Assembly (NCBI RefSeq): GCF_902459565.1
Contig: NZ_CABPSN010000010.1
Location: 1-64,000 of the forward strand
Reading direction: 5' to 3'
Origin: Pandoraea aquatica
GTDB taxonomy: Bacteria > Pseudomonadota > Gammaproteobacteria > Burkholderiales > Burkholderiaceae
Length of the DNA stretch: 64,000 nt
Below the pieces are notes generated by a model. That model ran no database searches. It was not told where the DNA came from and worked only from the letters and a program-made list of their open reading frames with translations. The translations under genes were made by a program, and so were the position numbers. Of the stretch, positions 8,724-19,850 are shown one piece after another (position 1 is the first letter of the stretch; the number at the start of each line of letters is the position of its first letter).

Positions 8724-11700
8724 ATGCCAAAGCGCACAGACATCAAGAGCATCCTCATCATCGGCGCCGGCCCGATCATCATCGGTCAGGCATGCGAGTT
8801 CGATTATTCCGGCGCACAGGCCTGCAAGGCGCTGCGCGAGGAAGGCTACAAGGTCATCCTGATCAACAGCAACCCTGCCACGATCATGACCGACCCGGAC
8901 ACGGCCGATGTCACCTACATCGAACCGATCACCTGGGAAGTCGTCGAGCGCATCATCGCCAAGGAACGCCCGGATGCCATTCTCCCGACGATGGGCGGCC
9001 AGACCGCGCTGAACTGCGCGCTCGACCTGCATCGTCACGGCGTGCTCGACAAGTACAAGGTGGAGCTGATCGGCGCATCGCCGGAAGCCATCGACAAGGC
9101 TGAAGACCGTCAGAAGTTCAAGGACGCGATGACCAAGATCGGTCTCGGTTCTGCCAAGTCGGGCATCGCCCACTCGATGGAAGAAGCCCTCGCCGTGCAG
9201 GCGCAGATCATGGCCGAGATCGGCGGTAGCGGTTACCCGATGGTGATCCGTCCGTCGTTCACGCTCGGCGGCTCGGGCGGTGGTATCGCCTACAACCGCG
9301 AAGAATTCGAAGAGATCTGCAAGCGCGGTCTCGACCTCTCGCCCACGCGCGAACTGCTCATCGAAGAGTCGCTGCTCGGCTGGAAGGAATTCGAGATGGA
9401 AGTCGTGCGCGACCGCGCCGACAACTGCATCATCGTCTGCTCGATCGAAAACCTCGACCCGATGGGCGTGCACACCGGTGACTCGATCACCGTCGCACCC
9501 GCGCAGACGCTGACCGACAAGGAATACCAACTGCTGCGTAACGCATCGCTCGCCGTGCTGCGCGAGATCGGTGTGGAGACGGGCGGCTCGAACGTCCAGT
9601 TCTCGATCAACCCGAAGGACGGCCGTATGGTCGTCATCGAAATGAACCCGCGCGTGTCGCGTTCGTCGGCGCTGGCCTCGAAGGCCACCGGCTTCCCGAT
9701 CGCCAAGGTCGCCGCGAAGCTGGCCGTCGGCTACACGCTCGACGAACTGCGCAACGAAATCACCGGCGGCGCTACGCCGGCTTCGTTCGAACCGACCATC
9801 GACTACGTCGTCACCAAGGTGCCGCGTTTTGCCTTCGAGAAGTTCCGCGAAGCCGACGCCCGCCTGACCACGCAGATGAAGTCGGTCGGTGAAGTGATGG
9901 CCATGGGCCGCACGTTCCAGGAATCGTTCCAGAAAGCCATGCGCGGTCTGGAAGTCGGTGTGGACGGTCTGGACGAAAAGTCGACCGACCGCGACGAAAT
10001 CGTGGCCGAAATCGGCGAACCGGGCCCGGACCGTATCTGGTACGTGGGCGATGCATTCCGTCTGGGCATGAGCCTCGAAGAGGTGTACGCCGAGACCGCT
10101 ATCGACCCGTGGTTCCTCGCCCAGCTCGAAGCCATCGTCAAGAAGGAAAAGGCGCTGTCGGGCCGCACGCTCGCAAGCCTGACGACCGAAGAACTGCGCT
10201 TCCTGAAGCAAAGCGGTTTCTCGGATCGTCGTCTGGCCAAGCTGCTCGGCACCGATCAGACTGCTGTGCGTAAAGCCCGTATCGCGCAGAAGGTGCGTCC
10301 GGTCTACAAGCGCGTGGATACGTGCGCTGCCGAATTCTCGACCAACACGGCTTACATGTACTCGACCTACGAGGAAGAGTGCGAAGCCCAGCCGACCGAC
10401 AAGAAGAAGATCATGGTGCTGGGCGGTGGCCCGAACCGTATCGGTCAGGGTATCGAGTTCGACTACTGCTGCGTGCATGCCGCGCTCGCCATGCGCGAAG
10501 ACGGCTACGAGACCATCATGGTCAACTGCAACCCGGAAACGGTGTCGACGGACTACGACACGTCGGATCGTCTGTACTTCGAGCCGGTGACGCTGGAAGA
10601 CGTGCTGGAAATCGTCGACCTCGAAAAGCCGGTCGGCGTGATCGTGCAGTACGGCGGCCAGACGCCGCTCAAGCTCGCACTGGATCTCGAAGCGAACGGC
10701 GTGCCCATCATCGGCACGAGCCCGGACATGATCGACGCCGCGGAAGACCGCGAGCGTTTCCAGAAGCTGCTGCATAAGCTCGGCCTGCGTCAGCCGCCGA
10801 ACCGTACGGCCCGCGCAGAAGACGAAGCGCTCAAGCTGGCCGCCGAAATCGGTTACCCGCTGGTGGTGCGCCCGTCGTACGTGCTCGGCGGTCGTGCGAT
10901 GGAAATCGTCCACGAGCCGCGTGATCTGGAGCGCTACATGCGCGAAGCCGTCAAGGTGAGCCACGACAGCCCGGTGCTGCTCGATCGCTTCCTCGACGAC
11001 GCCATCGAGTGCGACGTCGATTGCATCTCGGACGGTAAGGACGTCTACATCGGCGGCGTGATGGAGCACATCGAACAGGCAGGCGTCCACTCGGGCGACT
11101 CGGCTTGCTCGCTGCCGCCGTACTCGCTGTCGGCCGAGACGATTGCCGAACTCAAGCGTCAGACGGCCGAAATGGCCAAGGCGCTGAACGTGGTCGGCCT
11201 GATGAACGTGCAGTTCGCGATTCAGCAGGGCAACGGTGTCGATACGATCTACGTGCTGGAAGTGAACCCGCGCGCGTCGCGTACGGTGCCGTACGTTTCG
11301 AAGGCTACGGGCCGCCAACTGGCCAAGATCGCTGCTCGTGCGATGGCCGGTCAGTCGCTCACGTCGCAAGGCATCACGAGCGAAGTCGTGCCGCCGTATT
11401 ACAGCGTCAAGGAAGCCGTGTTCCCGTTCGTGAAGTTCCCGGGCGTCGACCCGGTGCTCGGACCGGAAATGCGCTCGACGGGTGAAGTGATGGGCGTGGG
11501 CCGCACGTTCGGCGAAGCGCTCTTCAAGTCGCAACTGGCGGCCGGTTCGCGTCTGCCGGCTTCGGGCACGGTGCTGCTGACGGTGAAGGACGCCGACAAG
11601 CCGCGCGCGGTCGAAGTCGCTCGCATGCTGCACTCGCTGGGCTACCCGATCGTCGCCACGCGTGGCACGGCGGCGGCCATCGAAGCCGCAGGGATTCCGG

Positions 11701-11966
11701 TGCGCGTGGTCAACAAGGTGAAGGACGGCCGTCCGCACATTGTCGACATGATCAAGAACGGCGAAATCGCGCTGGTGTTCACCACGGTGGATGAAACCCG
11801 CACGGCAATCGCCGATTCGCGCTCGATCCGTATGTCGGCGCAGGCACACAAGGTCACGTACTACACGACGATCTCGGGCGCCCGTGCAGCGGTGGAAGGT
11901 CTGAAGTATCTGCAAAACCTTGAGGTCTATGACCTCCAGGGCCTGCACGCGCAACTGCCGGCCTGA
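8724..11966 (+). CDS. carB: Carbamoyl-phosphate synthase large subunit
   Basis: 1080 residues, full length. CarB makes carbamoyl phosphate from bicarbonate, two ATP and ammonia delivered by CarA. It shows the duplicated synthase architecture: [17 protein letters not shown] near residue 16 and [17 protein letters not shown] near 567 open the two ATP-grasp halves, and paired signature blocks [13 protein letters not shown] and [13 protein letters not shown], then [17 protein letters not shown] and [17 protein letters not shown], mark both sites. The C-terminal ~140 residues form the MGS-like allosteric domain ([18 protein letters not shown]). The start ATG is 18 bases after the exporter. Confidence 0.98.
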   Translation: MPKRTDIKSILIIGAGPIIIGQACEFDYSGAQACKALREEGYKVILINSNPATIMTDPDTADVTYIEPITWEVVERIIAKERPDAILPTMGGQTALNCALDLHRHGVLDKYKVELIGASPEAIDKAEDRQKFKDAMTKIGLGSAKSGIAHSMEEALAVQAQIMAEIGGSGYPMVIRPSFTLGGSGGGIAYNREEFEEICKRGLDLSPTRELLIEESLLGWKEFEMEVVRDRADNCIIVCSIENLDPMGVHTGDSITVAPAQTLTDKEYQLLRNASLAVLREIGVETGGSNVQFSINPKDGRMVVIEMNPRVSRSSALASKATGFPIAKVAAKLAVGYTLDELRNEITGGATPASFEPTIDYVVTKVPRFAFEKFREADARLTTQMKSVGEVMAMGRTFQESFQKAMRGLEVGVDGLDEKSTDRDEIVAEIGEPGPDRIWYVGDAFRLGMSLEEVYAETAIDPWFLAQLEAIVKKEKALSGRTLASLTTEELRFLKQSGFSDRRLAKLLGTDQTAVRKARIAQKVRPVYKRVDTCAAEFSTNTAYMYSTYEEECEAQPTDKKKIMVLGGGPNRIGQGIEFDYCCVHAALAMREDGYETIMVNCNPETVSTDYDTSDRLYFEPVTLEDVLEIVDLEKPVGVIVQYGGQTPLKLALDLEANGVPIIGTSPDMIDAAEDRERFQKLLHKLGLRQPPNRTARAEDEALKLAAEIGYPLVVRPSYVLGGRAMEIVHEPRDLERYMREAVKVSHDSPVLLDRFLDDAIECDVDCISDGKDVYIGGVMEHIEQAGVHSGDSACSLPPYSLSAETIAELKRQTAEMAKALNVVGLMNVQFAIQQGNGVDTIYVLEVNPRASRTVPYVSKATGRQLAKIAARAMAGQSLTSQGITSEVVPPYYSVKEAVFPFVKFPGVDPVLGPEMRSTGEVMGVGRTFGEALFKSQLAAGSRLPASGTVLLTVKDADKPRAVEVARMLHSLGYPIVATRGTAAAIEAAGIPVRVVNKVKDGRPHIVDMIKNGEIALVFTTVDETRTAIADSRSIRMSAQAHKVTYYTTISGARAAVEGLKYLQNLEVYDLQGLHAQLPA

Positions 11967-12270
11967 GTGTTGGCGGATGACGCGGGTTCGCTCGGGGCGA
12001 CTGGCTTGGTGAGCTGAGTCGGCTGCGTCGGGCGAAGTCGCAAAACAATGGCGCGTTCGTTGGGGAACTGATCTCCGCCGGACGCGCCAAATGCTTTAAA
12101 TGTGCTCGCAGTGTGGCCACGCGCTGCGCGACCGGTCCTCCGGTTGGCAGCGTCGGCAACTCTGCTACACTAACGCAACATAGGTGTCACAGCCGCGGTC
12201 GAGCGGCGTTCGCAAAAAGTGCGAATGCGGCTTCGCTGCGGCAATTTTTTTGTCTTTCGGAACAACGCGC
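11967..12270 (+). promoter_or_regulatory. carB-greA gap with greA promoter
   Basis: 304 bases without a gene. TTGGCA at 12144-12149 and TACACT at 12166-12171 with a 16-base spacer form a good sigma-70 promoter for greA, giving a leader of about 90 bases that contains the structured element at 12195-12251. The stretch 11967-12140 shows nothing I can name; no clear terminator follows carB. Confidence 0.6.
12195..12251 (+). promoter_or_regulatory. Leader hairpin with T-run upstream of greA
   Basis: The 6-bp stem TTCGCA/TGCGAA (12209-12214/12220-12225) with loop AAAAG extends outward imperfectly through the flanking GC-rich arms and is followed by seven T residues at 12245-12251. It looks like an intrinsic terminator placed between the greA promoter and its start. 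In E. coli the greA leader also contains an early terminator (giving the GraL short RNAs), so an analogous attenuator is plausible. Confidence 0.55.
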
Positions 12271-12747
12271 ATGAGTACCATTCCTCTGACCAAGCGGGGC
12301 GCTGAACTGCTCAAGGAAGAGCTGCACCGCCTGAAGACCGTCGAACGTCCGCATGTGATCACGGCGATTGCTGAAGCCCGTGCGCAGGGCGATCTGTCGG
12401 AAAACGCGGAATACGACGCTGCCAAAGAAAAGCAGGGCTTCATCGAAGGGCGTATCGCCGATCTCGAATCGAAGCTCTCGGCAGCACAGATCATCGATCC
12501 GTCGGTGCTGGACGCCGAAGGTCGCGTGGTCTTCGCCGCGACCGTCGAACTCGAAGACCTCGAGAGCGGCGGCACGGTGCTGTATCAGATCGTCGGCGAC
12601 GACGAAGCTGACCTGGAGCACGGCAAGATTTCGGTGAGTTCGCCGATTGCGCGTGCATTGATCGGTAAGTACGCAGGCGATGTGGCCGAAGTGCAGGCCC
12701 CGAGCGGCGTGCGCGAGTACGAGATCATCGATGTCCGCTACGTCTGA
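12271..12747 (+). CDS. greA: Transcription elongation factor GreA
   Basis: 158 residues, exactly the family length. GreA inserts its coiled coil into the RNA polymerase secondary channel and stimulates cleavage of backtracked transcripts. The coiled coil begins [22 protein letters not shown] and carries the acidic tip in [22 protein letters not shown] (Asp-Glu near residue 40); the C-terminal FKBP-like domain holds [12 protein letters not shown] and the [14 protein letters not shown] segment. A longer in-frame reading begins at 12184, but it would run through the leader hairpin, and ATG 12271 matches the known N-terminus. Confidence 0.96.
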   Translation: MSTIPLTKRGAELLKEELHRLKTVERPHVITAIAEARAQGDLSENAEYDAAKEKQGFIEGRIADLESKLSAAQIIDPSVLDAEGRVVFAATVELEDLESGGTVLYQIVGDDEADLEHGKISVSSPIARALIGKYAGDVAEVQAPSGVREYEIIDVRYV

Positions 12748-13246
12748 TGTGACGTTTGCCAGCGGCGCGCCGCGGCTGGAACGACTGTTCCGCCTGATCG
12801 CGACCGTCTGGTGTGGCAGCCAGTGGGCGATCGGCTATATCGTCGCCCCAACGCTGTTCGCTGTGTTGGAATCGCGCATGGTGGCCGGCACGGTTGCCGG
12901 TCGACTGTTTCACACGCAAGCGTGGCTCAGTCTGGTGTGCGGCGTGTTGCTGGTCTGGCTGTCCACCGCGCTGATTGCGCGCACGGCCGATGCTCAGGCA
13001 GCGCGCAGCTATCGTGGTCTTCGCTGGCTCGCGGTGGCAATGATGGTGTGCGTGCTGATCAGCTCTTTCGGCCTGCAGCCGTTGATGGCCGATCTGCGCG
13101 CACAGGCAGAAGCGTCGGGCGTCGACATTGGCCAATCGGCCTATGCCTCGCGCTTCGGCATGCTTCACGGCATTTCGAGCGGCCTTTATCTGCTGCAAAG
13201 CCTGCTGGCGATTGCGCTGATCTGGCGTCAGCCGGTGCGCGGCTAA
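12731..13246 (+). CDS. DUF4149-type integral membrane protein
   Basis: 171 residues. It overlaps the end of greA by 17 bases, indicating translational coupling. Four hydrophobic segments are visible, beginning [22 protein letters not shown] and ending [11 protein letters not shown]; this pattern, with the conserved [12 protein letters not shown] and [14 protein letters not shown] stretches, is that of DUF4149 proteins, commonly found next to greA in beta-proteobacteria. It is probably in the inner membrane. No biochemical function is known to me. The ATG at 12731 is chosen over an upstream in-frame codon because the protein begins well there. Confidence 0.85.
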   Translation: MSATSDVTFASGAPRLERLFRLIATVWCGSQWAIGYIVAPTLFAVLESRMVAGTVAGRLFHTQAWLSLVCGVLLVWLSTALIARTADAQAARSYRGLRWLAVAMMVCVLISSFGLQPLMADLRAQAEASGVDIGQSAYASRFGMLHGISSGLYLLQSLLAIALIWRQPVRG

Positions 13247-13312
13247 TTGCCGCAGGGCAGGGTGAGACGGAAATCGTCTTCAGTCCTGTCCAATAGTGTC
13301 ACGCATAAAAAA

Positions 13313-13338
13313 ACGCGCCCGACGATGTCAGGGCGCGT
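13313..13338. terminator. Bidirectional intrinsic terminator
   Basis: ACGCGCCC (13313-13320) and GGGCGCGT (13331-13338) form an 8-bp perfect stem with a 10-base loop, with seven A on the left (T-run on the minus strand) and TTCTTTT on the right. It can serve both the greA unit and the convergent yhbY. Confidence 0.85.
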
Positions 13339-13385
13339 TCTTTTGAGGGCTGGCGGAAGTTGCAGTGTCCGCCACCATCGAGGGC

Positions 13386-13886
13386 TTAGTCGTTGCGCTG
13401 GCGCTTGACGCTGGTCTGGCGCTTCTTGGCGCGCTTGACGATACCGCCGGCAGTCATGCGCTCATTGCCGGCAACCGTCACTTTCTTGACGGTCGGGCGA
13501 CGACCGGCGTTGGTGCTGGACTTGACGACGGTCACGGTGCGCGGTGCGCGTCCCTTGACCGTGGTGCCGGTGCCGCCGGATTTGCCACGAACCGGCATGG
13601 CCGTTTCGTCCGGCGTCGGGCGATACAGAACGAGCAGCTTGCCGATGTGTTGCACCGGCGCTGCACCCAACTGGTCGCAGATGGATTCGTAAATGGCCAC
13701 GCGCGTGTCGCGTTCGTCGCCGAACACACGCACCTTGATCAGTTCGTGGGCCTTCAGCGCGCCGTCGATTTCCTTGAGCACCGCAGGCGTCAAGCCATCG
13801 GCGCCGATCAGAACGACGGGATTCAGCGCGTGAGCGGCAGAGCGCATGTCGGCGCGTTGCGCCGGGGTCAGGGTCAAAGCGGGCAT
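13386..13886 (-). CDS. yhbY: YhbY-family CRM-domain RNA-binding protein
   Basis: 166 residues. The first ~95 are a YhbY/CRM domain (LTPAQRADMRSAAHALNPVV, GLTPAVLKEIDGALKAHELIKV and the GxxG-type QHIGKLLVLYRP loop), which binds pre-50S ribosomal RNA. The family is usually ~97 residues; here it carries a 65-70 residue basic, Gly/Thr-rich tail ending in RAKKRQTSVKRQRND, a likely RNA-binding extension. The ATG at 13886 is preferred over an upstream one at 13952 because the latter adds a hydrophobic stretch foreign to the family. Divergent from rlmE, the usual arrangement. Confidence 0.92.
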   Translation of the reverse strand: MPALTLTPAQRADMRSAAHALNPVVLIGADGLTPAVLKEIDGALKAHELIKVRVFGDERDTRVAIYESICDQLGAAPVQHIGKLLVLYRPTPDETAMPVRGKSGGTGTTVKGRAPRTVTVVKSSTNAGRRPTVKKVTVAGNERMTAGGIVKRAKKRQTSVKRQRND

Positions 13887-14042
13887 AAAAGACAGAAGAC
13901 AGACGAGACAAACGAGGTAGGATGCGCCCGCAAATCGAGGCCTGAACACCATTAGCGGCCGATGAAGGCTGCCGGCGGGCTAAAAGATTTTGGGCGCGCA
14001 AGGGCGTATTATCCTGCAAATTCGCAGTGTTTTTGAAGAAAT

Positions 14043-14693
14043 ATGGCAAAAAACCGTTTCAACCACGCGTGGTTGCACGATCACATCAACGATCCCTACG
14101 TCAAAATGGCGCAGCGCGAGGGCTATCGTGCCCGTGCGGCCTACAAACTCAAGGAAATCGACGAGCAGGACCGGCTGATCAAGCCGGGCCAGGTCATCGT
14201 CGACCTCGGCTCGACGCCGGGCAGCTGGAGTCAGTACGCCCGTAACAAGCTGGCGGGCGGCAAGCGCGTCGAGGGCGGCATCGACGGGACGATCATTGCG
14301 CTCGACATCCTGCCGATGGATCCGATCGCCGATGTCCACTTCCTGCAGGGCGACTTCCGCGAAGACAGCGTGCTCGAGCAGCTCGAAGAAATCGTCGCAG
14401 GACGCAAAGTCGACCTTGTAGTTTCCGATATGGCCCCCAACTTGTCGGGTGTGGCGTCGGCCGATGCGGCGCGGATCGAGCATTTGTGCGATCTGGCGCT
14501 GGATTTTGCACAGCGACACCTGAAACCGGAAGGGGCGTTACTGGTCAAATGTTTTCACGGCAGCGGCTACAGCCAGATTGTCGAAAAATTCAAACACCAG
14601 TTCAAAACCGTGGCGCCGCGCAAGCCAAAGGCGTCGCGAGACAAATCTTCCGAAACGTTCATTCTGGGTCGGGGTTTGAAAAATCCGGCTTGA
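14043..14693 (+). CDS. rlmE: 23S rRNA 2'-O-ribose U2552 methyltransferase
   Basis: 216 residues. RlmE (FtsJ/RrmJ) methylates the A-loop uridine of 23S rRNA using S-adenosylmethionine. Seen: [19 protein letters not shown], the SAM-binding [25 protein letters not shown] with the catalytic aspartate, and [10 protein letters not shown] with the catalytic lysine, completing the K-D-K-E tetrad with the C-terminal glutamate in [10 protein letters not shown]. It precedes ftsH, its conserved partner; the two are 120 bases apart. Confidence 0.96.
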   Translation: MAKNRFNHAWLHDHINDPYVKMAQREGYRARAAYKLKEIDEQDRLIKPGQVIVDLGSTPGSWSQYARNKLAGGKRVEGGIDGTIIALDILPMDPIADVHFLQGDFREDSVLEQLEEIVAGRKVDLVVSDMAPNLSGVASADAARIEHLCDLALDFAQRHLKPEGALLVKCFHGSGYSQIVEKFKHQFKTVAPRKPKASRDKSSETFILGRGLKNPA

Positions 14694-14812
14694 TGCCCGT
14701 CAATACAGCGCACTGGCGCTATGGTGGCGGTAGAGAATCACTATAGCGGTGCGCCTGCGAGTGGATTAGAATGAATTCCTGGCGCGAAGCGATTTCATGA
14801 AGGAGCAACGCT

Positions 14813-16687
14813 TTGAACAATAATATGTTTTCCAAAGCGGCGGTGTGGTTAGTCATCGCGCTGGTCTTGTTTACTGTTTTTAAACAGTTCGACAAGCCGC
14901 ACGTCCAGGAGGGCGTGACGTACTCCCAGTTCATGGACGATGCCAAGAATGGCAAGATCAAGAACGTGGTGGTGCAGGGCCGCAGCCTTCAGGTCACGCC
15001 TAGCGACGGCCAGAAGTACACCATCGTGTCGCCCGGCGACATCTGGATGGTCGGCGATCTCATGAAGTACGGCGTTCAGGTCTCGGGTAAGGCCGACGAC
15101 GAACCGAATGTGCTCATGTCCGCGCTGTACTACCTCGGACCCACGTTGCTGATCATCGGCTTCTGGTTCTACATGATGCGACAGATGCAGGGCGGGGGTA
15201 AGGGCGGTGCCTTCTCCTTCGGCAAATCCCGCGCGCGCCTCATCGACGAGAATGCCAATCCGGTCACCTTTGCCGACGTCGCAGGCTGCGACGAGGCCAA
15301 GTACGAAGTGGGCGAACTCGTCGACTTCCTGAAAGATCCCCAAAAGTTCCAGAAGCTGGGCGGCCGTATTCCGCGCGGTGTGCTGCTGGTCGGCCCGCCG
15401 GGAACCGGTAAGACGCTGCTGGCGCGCGCCATCGCTGGCGAAGCCAAGGTGCCGTTCTTCAGCATCTCGGGCTCTGACTTCGTGGAAATGTTCGTCGGTG
15501 TGGGCGCTGCCCGTGTCCGCGACATGTTCGAAAACGCGAAGAAGCAATCGCCCTGTATCGTGTTCATCGACGAAATCGACGCGGTCGGTCGCCATCGTGG
15601 CGCCGGCATGGGCGGTGGCAACGACGAACGCGAACAGACGCTGAACCAGATGCTGGTCGAGATGGACGGCTTCGAAGCGAACTCGGGCGTCATCGTGATC
15701 GCTGCAACGAACCGTTCGGACGTGCTGGACAAGGCGCTGCTGCGTCCGGGCCGTTTCGACCGTCAGGTCTACGTCGGTCTGCCGGATATCCGCGGCCGTG
15801 AGCAGATCCTGAAGGTGCACCTGCGCAAGGTGCCGATCGCGAACGACGTCGATGCATCGGTGATCGCTCGTGGCACGCCGGGTATGTCGGGTGCCGATCT
15901 GGCCAACCTCGTGAACGAAGCCGCACTGTTCGCCGCGCGCCGTAACAAGCGCATCGTCGAGATGCTGGACTTCGAAGACGCGAAGGACAAGATCTTCATG
16001 GGTCCGGAGCGCAAGTCGGCTGTGATGCGCGACGAAGAACGCCGTGCCACCGCTTACCACGAGTCGGGTCACGCTGTGGTCGCCATGCTGCTACCGGGTG
16101 CTGATCCGGTGCACAAGGTCACGATCATTCCGCGTGGCTGGGCGCTGGGTCTGACGATGCAGTTGCCGGAGCACGACAAGTATTCGGAGTACCGCGACAC
16201 GATGCTCACGCAGATCGCCATTCTGTTCGGCGGCCGCGCAGCAGAAGAAGTGTTCATCAACAAGATGTCGACGGGCGCTTCGAACGACTTCGAGCGTGCC
16301 ACCAAGCTGGCGCGCGACATGGTGACCCGTTACGGTATGTCGGACGCCCTGGGCCCGATGGTCTACGTCGATACGGAGCAGGATTCGATGTTTGGCCGGA
16401 TGTCGTCCAAGTCGGTTTCGGAAGCCACGCAACAGAAGGTCGACACGGAGGTGCGCCGTATTCTGGACGAGCAATACGCGCTGGCGAAGAAGCTGCTGGA
16501 AGACAACCGCTCGAAGGTCGAATCGATGACCGAAGCCCTGATGGAATGGGAAACGATCGACGGCGAGCAGATTGGCGACATCATGGAAGACCGTCCGCCG
16601 CGTCCGCCGAAGGGTGGTCAGTCGAACGGCGGTGCTTCGGGTGGCAACCCGCCGCTCAAGCCCAGCAACACCCCGGCGACCGTCTGA
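14813..16687 (+). CDS. ftsH: ATP-dependent zinc metalloprotease FtsH
   Basis: 624 residues. FtsH is a hexameric inner-membrane AAA+ protease that degrades LpxC, SecY, phage and damaged membrane proteins. Visible: N-terminal membrane segment ([15 protein letters not shown]), periplasmic domain, second segment near 105-125, Walker A GPPGTGKT at about 194-201, Walker [12 protein letters not shown], the SRH region [20 protein letters not shown], and the zinc site HESGH near 417. A Pro/Gly/Asn-rich tail follows. The start is TTG at 14813 with AAGGAG seven bases before it; the next in-frame ATG is at 14825. Confidence 0.97.
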   Translation: MNNNMFSKAAVWLVIALVLFTVFKQFDKPHVQEGVTYSQFMDDAKNGKIKNVVVQGRSLQVTPSDGQKYTIVSPGDIWMVGDLMKYGVQVSGKADDEPNVLMSALYYLGPTLLIIGFWFYMMRQMQGGGKGGAFSFGKSRARLIDENANPVTFADVAGCDEAKYEVGELVDFLKDPQKFQKLGGRIPRGVLLVGPPGTGKTLLARAIAGEAKVPFFSISGSDFVEMFVGVGAARVRDMFENAKKQSPCIVFIDEIDAVGRHRGAGMGGGNDEREQTLNQMLVEMDGFEANSGVIVIAATNRSDVLDKALLRPGRFDRQVYVGLPDIRGREQILKVHLRKVPIANDVDASVIARGTPGMSGADLANLVNEAALFAARRNKRIVEMLDFEDAKDKIFMGPERKSAVMRDEERRATAYHESGHAVVAMLLPGADPVHKVTIIPRGWALGLTMQLPEHDKYSEYRDTMLTQIAILFGGRAAEEVFINKMSTGASNDFERATKLARDMVTRYGMSDALGPMVYVDTEQDSMFGRMSSKSVSEATQQKVDTEVRRILDEQYALAKKLLEDNRSKVESMTEALMEWETIDGEQIGDIMEDRPPRPPKGGQSNGGASGGNPPLKPSNTPATV

Positions 16688-16722
16688 CGGACGCCCTGAC
16701 AGTCGAAAGGCTGTCACCCCAG

Positions 16723-16749
16723 AAAGGCCGGCATCTCGCCGGCCTTTTT
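16723..16749 (+). terminator. Intrinsic terminator after ftsH
   Basis: AAAGGCCGGC (16723-16732) pairs perfectly with GCCGGCCTTT (16738-16747) over a 5-base loop, ending in five T. It separates ftsH from folP. Confidence 0.88.
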
Positions 16750-16965
16750 GCATTTGTGGCGGCGAGCAACGCCCGACGTGGTATTTCTCAGGACTTTCAC
16801 AAAGGTGGATTTCGTTGTTACCGAGTGTTTCCGTCGTCGATGTGACAGTTGAATCCGGTAACATTACGGCCATATGGGGCGTCCGGTACACCGGGCGCGC
16901 CGGCCCGACCCGCACCTCAGTCGTACGGGCCGCGATATGGGTTTTATTGAGCTACGAGCTTTCGA

Positions 16966-17928
16966 ATGTCCACCGAGCAGTCGCAATCCCTTTCCTCGTC
17001 CGCGCAAGCTGCGCTGACGGGCGTTCCTGCCACCCAAGGTGCCACTGACGACATCGTCCTTCCGGCAAGTGCGTCCGACGCGCCCGCAAGGCCCGATACG
17101 CTGGCGTTGGGCCCGCGCTTTCGGCTCGACGCGCACCGCGTGCACGTCATGGGCATCCTGAACGTCACGCCCGACTCGTTCTCCGATGGGGGCAAGTTCG
17201 TCGCACGCGACGCCGCACTGCGCCACGCAGAGCAACTGATTGCCGACGGCGTCGACATTCTCGATATCGGTGGCGAATCCACCCGCCCGGGCGCAGAAGC
17301 GTTGCCGGAAGATGCCGAGCTTGAACGCGTCGTGCCGATCGTCGAAGCGTTGCGGGACTGTGGCGTGCCGCTCTCCATCGACACCTACAAGCCCGGCGTG
17401 ATGCGCGCGGTTCTGGCCGCCGGGGCGGACATGATCAACGATATCTGGGGCTTCCAGCAGCCGGGGGCGGTCGAGGCCGTGCGCGACAGCGAAGCGGCCC
17501 TGTGCATCATGCACATGCTGCACGACCCGAAGACCATGCAGGACGCCCCGATCTATACGGACGTGGTGACCGAAGTCGCGGCCTTCCTCGACGGCCGTGT
17601 CGACGCCATGCTCGCCGTTGGTGTTGCGCCGACGCGTCTCTATCTCGATCCGGGATTCGGTTTTGGCAAGAATCTCGCCCATAATCTCGCCTTGCTCAAA
17701 CATTTGCGCGTGCTGTCGCGCGACGGATTGCCTTTGCTCGTCGGTATGTCGCGCAAGCGGATGCTGGGCGAAATCACGGGGCGTCAGACGCCGCAGGAAC
17801 GCCGCGTGGCGAGCGTTGCGGCGGCGATCTGCGCAGCGCAACGGGGCGCTGCGATCGTGCGCGTGCACGATGTCGCCGAGACGGTCGATGCGCTCAAGGT
17901 CTGGCAAGCCGTGCGCGATGCCGAATAA
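16966..17928 (+). CDS. folP: Dihydropteroate synthase
   Basis: 320 residues. Condenses 4-aminobenzoate with hydroxymethyl-dihydropterin diphosphate in folate synthesis; target of sulfonamides. Both signatures are present: [17 protein letters not shown] and [13 protein letters not shown], plus [12 protein letters not shown] and the C-terminal [13 protein letters not shown] lysine loop of a TIM barrel. The first ~45 residues are a low-complexity Ser/Ala/Thr extension before the barrel, so the true start could be internal, but no better ATG with a ribosome site lies before [10 protein letters not shown]. It is followed by glmM, as commonly seen. Confidence 0.95.
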   Translation: MSTEQSQSLSSSAQAALTGVPATQGATDDIVLPASASDAPARPDTLALGPRFRLDAHRVHVMGILNVTPDSFSDGGKFVARDAALRHAEQLIADGVDILDIGGESTRPGAEALPEDAELERVVPIVEALRDCGVPLSIDTYKPGVMRAVLAAGADMINDIWGFQQPGAVEAVRDSEAALCIMHMLHDPKTMQDAPIYTDVVTEVAAFLDGRVDAMLAVGVAPTRLYLDPGFGFGKNLAHNLALLKHLRVLSRDGLPLLVGMSRKRMLGEITGRQTPQERRVASVAAAICAAQRGAAIVRVHDVAETVDALKVWQAVRDAE

Positions 17929-18053
17929 GTGGGCAAACCGGCGCAAGTCGGTGCAAACCACATAAGCAGCAAAATAGGCCGATACAAATAACGAATGACG
18001 CGCACGCCGGAACACTCCACCGGCGCGACGCGTCAACTGGGAACGATGCAACG

Positions 18054-19397
18054 ATGAAACGACGCTATTTTGGGACCGATGGGATTCGCGGCACGGTGGG
18101 TGAGAGCCCGATTACGCCGGAATTTGTGCTGCGCCTGGGCTATGCCGCCGGACGCGTGCTTGCCGGGAATCAATCCTCTGGCCGCCCCACGGTATTGATC
18201 GGCAAGGACACGCGTGTTTCGGGCTACATGCTCGAAGCTGCGCTCGAAGCGGGTTTTGCTGCCGCAGGCGTCGATACCATGCTGGCCGGGCCGATGCCCA
18301 CGCCCGCCGTTGCTTATCTCACGCGCGCGCTGCGTCTGGCGGCCGGCGTGGTGATCAGTGCATCGCACAATCCGTATCACGACAACGGCATCAAGTTCTT
18401 CTCCGCCGACGGCAACAAGCTGCCGGATCAGACTGAACTGGCCATCGAGGCCGAACTCGATAACCCGATGAACTGCGTGCGCTCCGAGCAACTCGGCAAG
18501 GCGCGCCGTCTGGATGACGCCGCAGGCCGCTACATCGAGTTCTGCAAGAGCACCTTCCCGAACGACTTCGACCTGCGCGGCATGAAGATCGTGGTCGACT
18601 GCGCCAATGGCGCGGCGTATCACATCGCCCCGCACGTGTTCCACGAACTGGGCGCTGAGGTCATTGCCATCGGCAATCAGCCGAACGGCTTCAACATCAA
18701 CGAAGACTGCGGTGCGACCGCGCCGGATGCGCTCATGCGCGCCGTGCGGGCCAACCACGCCGATCTCGGTGTCGCGCTCGACGGTGACGCCGACCGCCTT
18801 CAGATCGTCGACAGTGCAGGGCGGCTCTATAACGGCGACGAGCTGCTGTATCTGCTCGTCAAGGACAGACTGGATAACGGTGGCGTGGCCGGTGCTGTCG
18901 GCACGCTGATGACCAATATGGCGGTCGAAGTGGCGCTCAAGGGCCTTGGCGTGCCGTTCGTGCGTGCGAAGGTGGGCGACCGCTACGTGCTGGAGCAGTT
19001 GTACAAGCACGGCTGGCAGATCGGCGCAGAGGGTTCGGGACACATTCTGTGTCTGGACAAGCACACGACGGGCGACGGCATCGTCTCGGCGCTGCAAGTG
19101 CTCGCCGCGATTCGCCGCGCGGACAACAAGCCGCTCGCCAAGTTGCTCGAAGGCTTGCGTCTGTTCCCGCAGCACATGATCAACGTGCGCACGCCGGCCG
19201 GTTACGACTGGCAGAGCGATGCCCGTCTGAGCGCCGAGCGCGAGGCCATCGAAGCCCAGCTGGGCGACGCGGGACGTGTGCTCATTCGCGCTTCGGGCAC
19301 CGAGCCGGTGCTGCGCGTGATGGTCGAAGCGCGCGACGAGTCGCAGGCGACCGGCTTCGCTCAGCAACTGGCAAACGTCGTCAAAGCCGCCGCGTAA
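18054..19397 (+). CDS. glmM: Phosphoglucosamine mutase
   Basis: 447 residues. Interconverts glucosamine-6-phosphate and glucosamine-1-phosphate for peptidoglycan and LPS precursors. It begins [20 protein letters not shown]; the phosphoserine loop is [18 protein letters not shown] (catalytic Ser near residue 102), the metal loop is [13 protein letters not shown], the substrate loop [10 protein letters not shown], and the phosphate-binding C-terminal loop [12 protein letters not shown]. All four alpha-D-phosphohexomutase motifs are intact. It lies 125 bases after folP. Confidence 0.97.
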   Translation: MKRRYFGTDGIRGTVGESPITPEFVLRLGYAAGRVLAGNQSSGRPTVLIGKDTRVSGYMLEAALEAGFAAAGVDTMLAGPMPTPAVAYLTRALRLAAGVVISASHNPYHDNGIKFFSADGNKLPDQTELAIEAELDNPMNCVRSEQLGKARRLDDAAGRYIEFCKSTFPNDFDLRGMKIVVDCANGAAYHIAPHVFHELGAEVIAIGNQPNGFNINEDCGATAPDALMRAVRANHADLGVALDGDADRLQIVDSAGRLYNGDELLYLLVKDRLDNGGVAGAVGTLMTNMAVEVALKGLGVPFVRAKVGDRYVLEQLYKHGWQIGAEGSGHILCLDKHTTGDGIVSALQVLAAIRRADNKPLAKLLEGLRLFPQHMINVRTPAGYDWQSDARLSAEREAIEAQLGDAGRVLIRASGTEPVLRVMVEARDESQATGFAQQLANVVKAAA

Positions 19398-19850
19398 CTT
19401 CTGCAGTGCCTTCCGGCGACGCCCGTCGTGGCGTCGCCAGCCTTCCCGCCGTCCCCTGCGCGAACGCACTCCGTACCTCCCGGAAATTCTCTCCGAGACC
19501 CCTCCCTCCCATCATGGCAACTTGAGCGTCCGACGTTCACATTTGTGACAACCGCCTGAGATTCGTCAGAGCATTTCCGACACCGATCCGTCACTGTCAC
19601 GGTGCTGACACAGGCGGAAAATGAGGGTTCCCGACCCCTGGGTTTTCATTGGGAGTCCTCCGAAACCCGCGCCAATTCGGGATCTTCGCAAAAATGTCAC
19701 GAACGCTGAAATCCGCATGCAATGTGACGATTCCGAGGCGACTCCGTGACATTGGTATTGTGAGCTTTCGAAAATGACACATTACTGTCACATTCGGAAT
19801 CTATTCTTCGAGCCATCCACACGCTGTACCACACCAACTCGGAGAGATCC
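19398..19850 (+). promoter_or_regulatory. glmM-pstS gap
   Basis: 453 bases without a gene. At the left, GGCGACGCC (19415-19423) and GGCGTCGCC (19430-19438) make a 9-bp hairpin just after glmM (terminator-like, but no T-run). Rightwards the region is dense in TGTCAC/GTGACA words (for example near 19545, 19590, 19695, 19722, 19746), and the last of these form the PhoB-type promoter of pstS described separately. Confidence 0.6.
19774..19807 (+). promoter_or_regulatory. Pho box and -10 of pstS
   Basis: ATGACAC (19774-19780), four bases ATTA, then CTGTCAC (19785-19791): two 7-base half-sites at the 11-base repeat distance of PhoB sites (consensus CTGTCAT-N4-CTGTCAT). TATTCT at 19802-19807 follows 10 bases later, the usual Pho box to -10 spacing. 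Under phosphate starvation PhoB would recruit RNA polymerase here. Confidence 0.72.

Noticed and set aside
6861-11954. 1697-codon open frame on the minus strand opposite carA, the exporter and carB
   Set aside because: It is the antisense shadow of three clearly conserved plus-strand genes, has a His/Arg/Asp-rich composition typical of GC-rich reverse frames, and matches no family.
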